A stretch of 9,955 nt of DNA. Source: an archaeon. GTDB lineage: Archaea > Nanobdellota > Nanobdellia > SCGC-AAA011-G17 > PNOQ01. Shown in pieces: positions 1 to 6,953 of this stretch (position 1 is the stretch's first letter; the number at the start of each line of letters is the position of its first letter). The DNA lies in NCBI GenBank assembly GCA_021107835.1, contig JAIOSD010000063.1, forward strand, positions 1-9,955, written 5' to 3'. Made by a program: the position numbers and the translations under genes. The notes beneath the pieces are model-generated. The model searched no databases. It saw only the letters and a list, made by a program, of their open reading frames with translations, and was not told where the DNA came from.

Positions 1-108
1 GCAGATGCAAGAGGAATTACTGCCAATAAATACAAAGAGTTAATTGGAAAGAAATTAAAAGAACCTTTAACCAAGGACCAATTATTTGATTTGAATATTC
101 TAGAATGA
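1..108 (+). CDS. C-terminal end of a NeuB/LegI-like nonulosonic acid synthase (partial)
   Basis: Only the last 35 codons are present, open from base 1 and ending with TGA at 106-108. The tail contains GITANKYKELIGKK followed by EPLTKDQLF. This resembles the C-terminal SAF (antifreeze-like) domain of NeuB-family synthases, where a 'GI-p...iiGk...di-k-d-l' pattern is usual. NeuB enzymes condense phosphoenolpyruvate with an N-acylated hexosamine (ManNAc or a 2,4-diamino analogue) in the cytoplasm to give a nine-carbon sialic-acid-type sugar. The call leans on position: the next gene is a NeuC-like hydrolysing epimerase, the usual partner, and the two overlap by ATGA. The catalytic barrel lies outside the window, so the assignment is probable rather than proven. 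Confidence 0.62.
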   Translation, partial: ADARGITANKYKELIGKKLKEPLTKDQLFDLNILE

Positions 109-1232
109 GAAAAATAGTTTATGTAACTGGATCAAGAGCAGAATTCGGGCTGATGTACTCAACTCTAAAAGCAATAGATACAAACCCTAAACTAGACCTT
201 CATATAATAGTTACAGCAATGCACCTAACAAAAGAACACAATTCACTAAAAGTCGTGAAAAACTCTGGATTAAAAATATCAAAAATAATCAAACCAAAAG
301 TTGATTTAAAAAGGGGAGGAAAAAACGCAGCAATATTCTCTGGGCAACTTCTAATAGAACTAACAAAAGTATTTGAAAAAATAAAACCAGACATCATATT
401 AATCGAAGCAGATAGATTTGAACAATTATCCACAGCAATTGCAGCCACTCACCTAAATATCCCAATAGCCCATATTTCAGGGGGGGACGTATCTAAATCA
501 ATGGATGATGCAGTAAGACATGCATTAACAAAAATGTCACATATACATTTTCCAGGAACCCCAAAAAGTGCAGAAAGAATAAAAAAAATGGGCGAAGAAG
601 TTTGGAGAGTAAATATGGTTGGAACTCCAATATTCAAAGATTTCGCTACAAAAGAAAAAATAGAAAAAAAACTAGAATTAGATTTATCAAAAGAAACCCT
701 ACTCATAATACAACACCCCATAAACTCACAACAAAATCAAGCAGGAAACCAAATGAAAGAAACATTAAGAGCAATAGATTCATTAAATAAACAAACAATA
801 ATCTTATACCCTAGTGGAGATCCAGGATCTAATGAAATAATAAAAATAATAAAAAAATATGGGGAAAAAAGGAATTTTCATGTTTTCAAAAATTTGGAAC
901 CTGCAATCTTCATGGGATTATTAAAAAATGTTTCAGTAATGGTAGGAAATTCTAGCGCAGCAATAGTAGAAGCTCCTTTTTTCAAACTCCCTTCAGTAAA
1001 TATAGGAATAAGAGAAAAAGATAGAGAAAGGGCGAGAAACACAATAGATAGCCCCCACAAAGAAGAAAAAATCAAAGAAGCAATACAAAAAGCACTCTCC
1101 CAAGATTTCAAAAAAAGTTTAGAAAAGATGCACAATCCATACAACTCAGACAATGTTGAAAAAAACATTTGTGAAGTTTTAGAGAATATAGAATTAGGAG
1201 AAAGAATAATCAACAAAGAGATGGTCTACTAA
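105..1232 (+). CDS. neuC: UDP-N-acetylglucosamine 2-epimerase (hydrolysing), NeuC/LegG type
   Basis: This 375-residue protein has the usual length for the family. It should release UDP from a UDP-HexNAc or UDP-diacetamido sugar with inversion at C2, supplying the ManNAc-type substrate of NeuB. Visible motifs are the N-terminal GSRAEFG (residues 9-15), ADRFE (102-106, the family's GDRxE with Gly replaced by Ala), HISGGD (123-128), DDAVRHALTKMSH (134-146), QHP (203-205) and the UDP-binding GNSSAAIVEAP loop (281-291). The DDAxRH-TKMSH signature points to the hydrolysing NeuC/LegG/NeuC-like branch rather than the non-hydrolysing WecB branch. The start is the ATG overlapping the upstream TGA, with no clear Shine-Dalgarno, so translational coupling is likely. 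Whether the natural substrate is UDP-GlcNAc or a 2,4-diacetamido sugar cannot be read from sequence. The dehydratase and aminotransferase downstream favour the latter (LegG-like). Confidence 0.88.
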   Translation: MRKIVYVTGSRAEFGLMYSTLKAIDTNPKLDLHIIVTAMHLTKEHNSLKVVKNSGLKISKIIKPKVDLKRGGKNAAIFSGQLLIELTKVFEKIKPDIILIEADRFEQLSTAIAATHLNIPIAHISGGDVSKSMDDAVRHALTKMSHIHFPGTPKSAERIKKMGEEVWRVNMVGTPIFKDFATKEKIEKKLELDLSKETLLIIQHPINSQQNQAGNQMKETLRAIDSLNKQTIILYPSGDPGSNEIIKIIKKYGEKRNFHVFKNLEPAIFMGLLKNVSVMVGNSSAAIVEAPFFKLPSVNIGIREKDRERARNTIDSPHKEEKIKEAIQKALSQDFKKSLEKMHNPYNSDNVEKNICEVLENIELGERIINKEMVY

Positions 1233-1233
1233 A

Positions 1234-2250
1234 ATGGTAAAAAAAATAGGTAGTGATTTCAATATACCCCTCACATTATTTTTTAAAAGAAAAAGAAAAA
1301 ACATACCAAAACAAGCAATACTTTTAGCAAGCGGAAATGATTGTCTCACCTATACAATAAAAGAATTGAAACCAAATACTAAAACAAAAATCCTATTACC
1401 TTCTTATCTTTGCCCGAGCATACTAATCCCATTCAAAGAAGAAAAAGTAGATTATTCATTCTACAGAGTAAATAAAAAATTAGAAATAAACATAACAGAC
1501 CTAAAAAATAAAATAAAAAAAGAAAAGCCAGGAATAATTTTAATCATACATTACTTTGGATTTATCCAATCAAAAACAAAAGAAATAGCAAAAGTTTGTG
1601 AAAAAAATAAAATAAAACTAATTGAAGATTATGTACAATCTTTTTTATCAAAACCAAAACTACAAGGGGATTATATGTTTAACAGCTATAGGAAATTCTT
1701 GCCCATTCCAGACGGAGCATTTCTCATTAAAAAAACTAAGACAAAGATAATATTAAATAAATCTCCAAAAGAATATGTTTCAAAAAGACTAAAAGCAGGA
1801 CTTTTAAAAAATTTTAGTTTTCTAAAAAATATTTGGAGACCTCTTTTCATAGAAACAGAAGAAAAATTAATTAATAAATATAAAAGACCTGCAAAAATGT
1901 CTAACATCTCTAAAGACTTATTAAACAGAATCAACTTACGAGAAATAATTCATAAAAGAAGAAGAAATTACGCCTATTTAGCAAAACATATCAAACCCCT
2001 TTATCCAAAACTAAATGAAAACACTTGTCCACTAGGTTTTCCAATAGTTTTCAAATCACAAACCCAACGAGATAATATAAGAAAAACATTAATAAAAAAC
2101 AAAATATATCCCCCAATACACTGGGAATTGCCAAAAGAAGTAAAAGAAAATGAATCCATAGATTTATCAAATAAACTCCTAACAATACCAATAGATCAAA
2201 GGTACAATCTAAAAGATATGAAAAGGACAATAAAATGTATAAGATCCTAA
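1234..2250 (+). CDS. Divergent DegT/DnrJ/EryC1/StrS-family PLP-dependent aminotransferase
   Basis: This 338-residue protein has a fold-type I sugar aminotransferase layout but is shorter and more diverged than the second aminotransferase at 3298. Visible marks are LPSYLCPS (55-62), HYFGF (106-110), LIEDYVQSF (129-137, with Asp132 expected to pair with the PLP pyridine nitrogen) and SYRKFLPIPDGAF (151-163). Lys154 there is the likely Schiff-base lysine. The 'S-x-RK-lp-pDGaf' form replaces the usual 'S-x-x-K...GEGG' of DegT enzymes. I recall this variant from a branch of glycan-cluster proteins, but the substrate is unknown. It starts 1 nt after the epimerase stop and ends 16 nt inside the acyltransferase gene, so it is part of the same operon. 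It probably aminates a nucleotide-linked or free keto sugar, though a PLP enzyme acting on another substrate remains possible. Confidence 0.75.
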   Translation: MVKKIGSDFNIPLTLFFKRKRKNIPKQAILLASGNDCLTYTIKELKPNTKTKILLPSYLCPSILIPFKEEKVDYSFYRVNKKLEINITDLKNKIKKEKPGIILIIHYFGFIQSKTKEIAKVCEKNKIKLIEDYVQSFLSKPKLQGDYMFNSYRKFLPIPDGAFLIKKTKTKIILNKSPKEYVSKRLKAGLLKNFSFLKNIWRPLFIETEEKLINKYKRPAKMSNISKDLLNRINLREIIHKRRRNYAYLAKHIKPLYPKLNENTCPLGFPIVFKSQTQRDNIRKTLIKNKIYPPIHWELPKEVKENESIDLSNKLLTIPIDQRYNLKDMKRTIKCIRS

Positions 2251-3290
2251 CAACAAAAGATGAAGAATGGAATAAAATTTTAGAGAAAACTTCTGAACCA
2301 GATATTTATTTCACTAGAGAATATGCAAGAATATATGAAGACAATTATTCAAAACAAATAGACGAAGCTTTTTGTGGAGAATCAATTTTATTTTTCTCAG
2401 GAGATAAGAATAATTTTGTAACTTTTTTAACAATAAAAAGACCAATAAAATTAGACAAAACATACTTTGATTTGATTACACCATATAACTACGGAGGGCC
2501 ACTAATAAAAGTTACAAATAAGAGCAAAGAAGAAGTAATACAAGAATTCCAAGCTAATCTAAAAGATTTCTGTAAAAAAAACAACATAGTAACCGAATTC
2601 ATAAGATTTCATCCTGTATTAAAAAATCATGAACATTTTAAAGATTCTTTAAACATAGACAAAAGAAATCCTACCGTAATAATGAATCTAGAAAAAGATA
2701 AAGAAAGCCTATTAAAAGATATGCATAAAAAAACAAGAAACTTAATAAGAAAGGCAGAAAAAAACAATATAACAATAGAACTCTCAAAAGACATCAAAAA
2801 ATTCACAAATCTATATTTAGAAACAATGCAAAAAGTAAATGCACCAGAAAAATTCCATTTTCCATTAGAATTTTTCAAAAACACAGTAAAGCATTTAGAC
2901 AAAAACATTTCTTTATTCACTGCAACCCATAAAGAAAAAATAATCGCAGCATCTTTATTTATGCACAAATATGATTCAATACACTATCATTTTTCTGGAA
3001 CAGATAGCAACTATAGAAACTTGGCTCCAAATCAACTATTACTATGGAAAGTAGCACTATGGGCAAAAGAAAAGGGATACAAAAACTTCCACCTTGGTGG
3101 AGGAGTAAATCCAAATCAAGAAAAAGATCCATTATTCCACTTCAAATCGGGGTTTTCAAAGGATAGATTAAGATTTCACACAGCTAGTGTAATTCACGAT
3201 AATAAAGCTTATAAAAGATTGAACATTCTCAGAGATACTTCAAAAAAACAAGATAAAATAATAGATTTTTTCCCGTATTACCGAGGATGA
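2235..3290 (+). CDS. FemAB/GNAT-fold acyltransferase (Acetyltransf_6-like)
   Basis: This 351-residue protein resembles the two-GNAT-domain FemAB/BioF2-type family. Visible marks are TPYNYGGP (82-89), a basic stretch KKTRNLIRKAEKNNI (165-179) typical of FemAB-like proteins, YHFSGTD (251-257), NLAPNQLLLW (262-271) leading into a GNAT-like helix, FHLGGG (285-290) and FKSGFSK (303-309). Bacterial Fem enzymes transfer amino acids from aminoacyl-tRNA to peptidoglycan precursors. Archaea lack that substrate, and relatives in glycan clusters are thought to N-acylate amino sugars. Here it lies between two sugar aminotransferases in a nonulosonate operon, so it may fill the LegH/N-acetyltransferase step or attach an unusual acyl or aminoacyl group. 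The ATG overlaps the upstream gene by 16 nt. The family assignment is good, but the substrate is inferred from neighbours only. Confidence 0.77.
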   Translation: MYKILTTKDEEWNKILEKTSEPDIYFTREYARIYEDNYSKQIDEAFCGESILFFSGDKNNFVTFLTIKRPIKLDKTYFDLITPYNYGGPLIKVTNKSKEEVIQEFQANLKDFCKKNNIVTEFIRFHPVLKNHEHFKDSLNIDKRNPTVIMNLEKDKESLLKDMHKKTRNLIRKAEKNNITIELSKDIKKFTNLYLETMQKVNAPEKFHFPLEFFKNTVKHLDKNISLFTATHKEKIIAASLFMHKYDSIHYHFSGTDSNYRNLAPNQLLLWKVALWAKEKGYKNFHLGGGVNPNQEKDPLFHFKSGFSKDRLRFHTASVIHDNKAYKRLNILRDTSKKQDKIIDFFPYYRG

Positions 3291-3297
3291 TTAAAAA

Positions 3298-4434
3298 GTG
3301 GAATGGAAAATACCATTGTTTAAAATGTACTCAGATGAAAGAGAAATAATTGCTGTTTCTAAAATTATAAAAAGGGGAACTTTTTGGGCAGATGGACAAG
3401 AAATAAGAGAATTTGAACAAAAAGTAGAAGACTATTTAGGAACTAAAAATGTTGTAAGTTTCAACTCGGGAACATCCGCATTGCACATACTTCTAGCAGC
3501 ATATAATATAAAAAACAAAGAAGTAATTGTACCATCATTTACATTTATTTCAACAATAAATGCGATTCCTATGGCAAAGGGGATACCAATCTTCACAGAA
3601 ATAGAAGAAGAGACCTATGGATTAGATATAAAAGATGTAGAAAAAAAGATAACTCCAAACACAAAAGCAATTATCCTAGTTCATTACGGTGGACAACCAG
3701 CAAGAGACACCGAAAAAATAACTGCATTAGCCAAAGAAAAAGATATCCTTTTAATTGAAGATGCAGCAGAATCTTTTGGAGCTTCAATAAATGGGAAACC
3801 AGTAGGAACATTCGGAGATGGCGCAATATTTAGCCTTTGCCAAAGCAAGATTATCACAACGGGAGAAGGAGGGATAGCACTAACAAATTCTAAGAAAGTT
3901 TATGAAAAAATGAAATTAATGAGATCCCACGGAAGACTAGAAACAACAGACGGAGACTATTTCTCAAATACTGAAGAAAACGATTATATAATTTTAGGAC
4001 ATAGTCTAAGATTACCAACGATTAGTGCAGCTTTAGGAATCGCACAATTAGAAAAAATAAAAGAAATAAAAAAAATGAGAATAAAAAATGCAGAATATTA
4101 CACAAAAGAGTTATCAAAAATAAAAGAAGTATCAACTCCAAAACAAAAAAAAGGATTTGAACATCTCTACCAGATGTATACAATAAAATTAAAAGACAAA
4201 AAAACAAGAGATGCATTACAAGATCATCTAAAAAATAAAAAAATACTTAGTAAAGTTTTCTTCCCCCCATCCCACCTAAAAACATACTACACCAAAAAAC
4301 ATGGATTCAAAAAAGGATATCTACAAAAAACAGAAGAAATATCTGAAAAAGTTTTAACCATTCCAATGTTCCCCCACATAACAAAGAAAGAACTAGATTA
4401 TACCATAAACAGCATAAGGGAGTTCTTTAAATGA
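3298..4434 (+). CDS. DegT/DnrJ/EryC1/StrS-family sugar aminotransferase (LegC-like)
   Basis: This 378-residue PLP enzyme is of canonical family length. It would aminate the 4-keto group of an NDP-4-keto-6-deoxy-HexNAc made by the dehydratase encoded next. Visible motifs are NSGTSALHI (56-64), EDAAESFGA (154-162, Asp155 for the PLP ring nitrogen), FSLCQSK followed by TTGEGG (Lys184 as Schiff-base lysine, GEGG 189-192), and SLRLPTISAALGIAQLEKI (236-254), the usual 'R-p-i-AAlG-QL' segment. The start is GTG at 3298, because homologues begin just before 'IPLF'. GAGG at 3283-3286 lies 11 nt upstream, and the next in-frame ATG (3325) would remove that conserved segment. It overlaps the dehydratase by ATGA. 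The LegC-type role is inferred from the pathway set. PseC-like or perosamine-synthase-like specificity cannot be excluded. Confidence 0.88.
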   Translation: MEWKIPLFKMYSDEREIIAVSKIIKRGTFWADGQEIREFEQKVEDYLGTKNVVSFNSGTSALHILLAAYNIKNKEVIVPSFTFISTINAIPMAKGIPIFTEIEEETYGLDIKDVEKKITPNTKAIILVHYGGQPARDTEKITALAKEKDILLIEDAAESFGASINGKPVGTFGDGAIFSLCQSKIITTGEGGIALTNSKKVYEKMKLMRSHGRLETTDGDYFSNTEENDYIILGHSLRLPTISAALGIAQLEKIKEIKKMRIKNAEYYTKELSKIKEVSTPKQKKGFEHLYQMYTIKLKDKKTRDALQDHLKNKKILSKVFFPPSHLKTYYTKKHGFKKGYLQKTEEISEKVLTIPMFPHITKKELDYTINSIREFFK

Positions 4435-5453
4435 AAAATACTTTCAAAAACAAAACAATATTAGTAACCGGTGGTGCAGGATCAATAGGCTCTGAAATAG
4501 TTAGAAAACTAATAAAACATAAACCCAAACAAATAAGAATTCTCGACATCAGAGAAACAGAATTAGTAGATATGCAAAGAGGATTAAATTCTCATCAAGA
4601 CATAAACTTCTTTATAGGGGATGTAAGAGACAAAGAAAGATTAAATTTGGCAATGAAAAATGTTGATATTGTTTTTCACACTGCTGCTTTAAAACATGTA
4701 CCTGCTTGCGAATATAATCCCTTTGAAGCAGTCAAAACAAATGTAGGTGGGACACAAAACGTGATAGACACTGCCCTAGCAAACAATGTAGAAAAAGTAA
4801 TAAATATTAGCACAGACAAAGTAACAAATACCATAAATACCATGGGAGCAACAAAACTATTAGCAGAAAGACTAATAACTTCAGCAAATAATTATAAAGG
4901 AACAAAAAGAACTGTATTCTCTTCAGTAAGATTTGGGAATGTATTAAACAGTAGGGGTTCAATGATAGAGTTATTCAGAACTCAACTAAAAAAGAAAGAA
5001 CCACTTACAGTTACTTGTCCAGAAATGACGAGATTCATAATGTCCATCCCTCAAGCAGTTAATTTAGTACTCAAAACTGCAGAACTTTCTAAAGGGGGAG
5101 AAATATTTATTCTAAAAATGCCTGTATTCAAACTAGACGATTTAATAAAAACACTAATAGAAGAATTATCTCCAAAATACGGGATAGAACCAAAAAATGT
5201 CAAAATAAAAGAAATAGGTCTAAGAGCGGGAGAAAAAATGTATGAAGATTTAATGACTGAAGAAGAAGCAAGAAGCACAATCGAAACAGAACATTATTTA
5301 ATTATCCAACCAGAAATAAACATCTCCCACTTCAAAAAACAAAAAAACAAGTATAAAAAAACCCAAAAAAAAAGGTACAGCTCAAAACAAAGCAAAATCC
5401 TATCAAAAGAAGAACTAAAAGAAATTTTATACAAAGCAAAAATATTCAACTAG
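4431..5453 (+). CDS. NDP-N-acetylhexosamine 4,6-dehydratase, CapD/LegB-like extended SDR
   Basis: This 340-residue soluble SDR lacks the N-terminal membrane half found in WbpM/CapD proteins. It should oxidise and dehydrate a UDP- or GDP-GlcNAc to the 4-keto-6-deoxy sugar, the first step for the adjacent aminotransferase. Visible motifs are the NAD(P)-binding TGGAGSIGSE (13-22), FIGDVRD (61-67), AALKHVPACEYNPFEA (85-100), STDK (127-130), MGATK (138-142) and RFGNVLNSRGS (167-177). The catalytic position holds Met138 with Lys142, as in the Met-x3-Lys (WbpM/CapE/LegB-type) enzymes, not the Tyr of PseB/FlaA1. The loop between STDK and MGATK reads VTNTINT and is diverged from the common A-x-NP-x-N. 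The ATG overlaps the upstream stop (ATGA), with GGGAG at 4418-4422. The C-terminal tail is very lysine-rich (302-323). The stop shares CTAG with the opposing gene. Confidence 0.87.
   Translation: MKNTFKNKTILVTGGAGSIGSEIVRKLIKHKPKQIRILDIRETELVDMQRGLNSHQDINFFIGDVRDKERLNLAMKNVDIVFHTAALKHVPACEYNPFEAVKTNVGGTQNVIDTALANNVEKVINISTDKVTNTINTMGATKLLAERLITSANNYKGTKRTVFSSVRFGNVLNSRGSMIELFRTQLKKKEPLTVTCPEMTRFIMSIPQAVNLVLKTAELSKGGEIFILKMPVFKLDDLIKTLIEELSPKYGIEPKNVKIKEIGLRAGEKMYEDLMTEEEARSTIETEHYLIIQPEINISHFKKQKNKYKKTQKKRYSSKQSKILSKEELKEILYKAKIFN
5334..5372 (-). terminator. T-rich tract, candidate terminator of the minus-strand operon
   Basis: On the minus strand this stretch contains runs of nine, seven, six and six T, lying about 80-115 nt past the flippase stop codon. 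Archaeal RNA polymerase terminates at T-rich tracts without needing a hairpin. On the plus strand the same bases encode the lysine-rich tail of the dehydratase, so the site would sit inside a coding region. The call rests on base composition only. Confidence 0.35.
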
Positions 5454-6940
5454 ATTATATTTTTAAATGGAACTAACAATTCTCCAATTTGGATAACTCT
5501 AAAAAGAAGGATCAATAAAACATAAAAAAAACCCCCCAGTATCAAAACCAAAAAAGTTTCTATCCAAAGACCCATAATAAAATATTTTTTTAGAATTTCA
5601 GCCAAAACAACAAATCCAATTCCAGAAACAAAAGTTAAAAACCATTTATTTAAAGGAATCTTAATTTTAACAAATTTAGAAACATAATAACTAGATAAAA
5701 TAAAAATCAACGCATAAGCTACACTAGTTGCAATAGCCGCTCCAATAATCCCATAAATAGGAATCAAAAACAAATTTAAAATAACATTAATTATAGCAGC
5801 AGATATAATAATCCAAGTAACAATTCGGGGCCTTCCAATTGCAACAAGAACCCCATTATTAATCGTACCCACAGAAAATAAAATGGCCCCAATTGTTAAA
5901 ATTTTTAATGCTCCAGATCCTAGAACAAAAAGATCTCCGAACAAAATAGACAAAATAAAATCTGCAAAAATTAAAAATATCAAACAAATAGGAACTATCA
6001 AAACAAATGCTTTTTGATAAGTTTCTCTAATAATTTGTCCAAGTTCCCCAAATTTTTTACTCGTCCACATTTGAGAAACTAGAGGAATCATTACCAATCC
6101 AAAAGAACTTCCCAATGTAACAAGTAACATTGCAGTAGGCAAGACAATATTATATATCCCAACTTCTGAAAGAGTTCTAAAATAAGTCAACATTAAAGTA
6201 TCAATATGGCCAATGACAATAGTTCCAACCCACACTAATAATAATGGCAAACCATAACTAAATAATTCAACCTTATGTTCCTTAAGCATATTACTTTTAT
6301 ACTTAAAAAAATCAAAAGTATTAAATAATAAAATGATTCCAATTATTGTTCCCAAAATTACTGCCACCAGATAAGAAAGTGCTGGACTAAATACCCCAAA
6401 TTTAGAAAAAATAAATAATCCAATTAAAACAACTAAATTAATAAAAACAAGATCAAGAGAATAAATTTTAACCTTTTGAAAACCCACAAATATAGCACGT
6501 AAAGCAAGATAAAAAGCATAGAAAACAAAATAAACAGAAAGGATTATCAATAAAGGTTTTGCTGCAGAATTTTTAAAATAGTTTTGTGCTAAAAATGAAG
6601 AAAACAAAATAAAAATTGTTACAAATAATAGGGTAATAATTATATTAATAATAAAAACAAATTTGATTGAAGATTTAACTCTTCCATATTGTTTTTTAAC
6701 CAAAAATTGGGGAATAAGTTTCATCAAAGAAGAACTTAACCCAAAATCTCTAAAAACAACAAAAAAAGAAACAAAAACAAATACTGCATAAAATAATCCA
6801 AAGTCTTCCAAACTCAATTGTCTAGAAAGAATCATCCGAATCAGATAACCAAAAACAGATGCCAATAAACCAAGGACAAAAACCAATCCAGAATCAAACA
6901 ACAATTTTTTAGCTCTAAACATAAAACAAACTAACACCAT
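5450..6940 (-). CDS. Polysaccharide/oligosaccharide flippase, Wzx/RfbX (MATE/MOP superfamily)
   Basis: The protein has up to 496 residues and is almost entirely hydrophobic, with about 14 predicted membrane helices in pairs separated by short basic loops. The N-terminal region has the pattern common in Wzx/RfbX proteins: a helix, then RMILSRQLSLEDFGLFYAV (35-53), then FRDFGLSSSLMKLIP (63-77). Further family-like segments are GHIDTLMLTYF (244-254), VGIYNI (260-265) and a C-terminal YGIIGAAIATS (396-406). Such proteins move lipid-linked oligosaccharides across the cytoplasmic membrane. The convergent neighbour is a nonulosonate operon, so this is a plausible exporter for that glycan. The start may be ATG 6940 or, more family-like (MFRAKKLL...), ATG 6922, which has a weak GGTG upstream. 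It follows the SpoIIM-like gene by 13 nt and is probably co-transcribed. Its TAG stop shares CTAG with the dehydratase stop. Confidence 0.86.
   Translation of the reverse strand: MVLVCFMFRAKKLLFDSGLVFVLGLLASVFGYLIRMILSRQLSLEDFGLFYAVFVFVSFFVVFRDFGLSSSLMKLIPQFLVKKQYGRVKSSIKFVFIINIIITLLFVTIFILFSSFLAQNYFKNSAAKPLLIILSVYFVFYAFYLALRAIFVGFQKVKIYSLDLVFINLVVLIGLFIFSKFGVFSPALSYLVAVILGTIIGIILLFNTFDFFKYKSNMLKEHKVELFSYGLPLLLVWVGTIVIGHIDTLMLTYFRTLSEVGIYNIVLPTAMLLVTLGSSFGLVMIPLVSQMWTSKKFGELGQIIRETYQKAFVLIVPICLIFLIFADFILSILFGDLFVLGSGALKILTIGAILFSVGTINNGVLVAIGRPRIVTWIIISAAIINVILNLFLIPIYGIIGAAIATSVAYALIFILSSYYVSKFVKIKIPLNKWFLTFVSGIGFVVLAEILKKYFIMGLWIETFLVLILGGFFYVLLILLFRVIQIGELLVPFKNII
5460..5464 (+). terminator. 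Short T run, weak candidate terminator of the sugar operon
   Basis: A run of five T begins 7 nt after the dehydratase stop at 5453, within a TTATATTTTT context. This could act as an archaeal-type intrinsic terminator, but it is short. It lies inside the 3' end of the opposing flippase gene. Confidence 0.25.
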
Positions 6941-6953
6941 TCATTTAAAAGCA

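Noticed and set aside
4431..5453. PseB/FlaA1-type (inverting, pseudaminic pathway) dehydratase
   Set aside because: PseB/FlaA1 enzymes carry Tyr in the YGATK position, and this protein has MGATK, which fits the WbpM/CapE/LegB type. The call stays at the general 4,6-dehydratase level.
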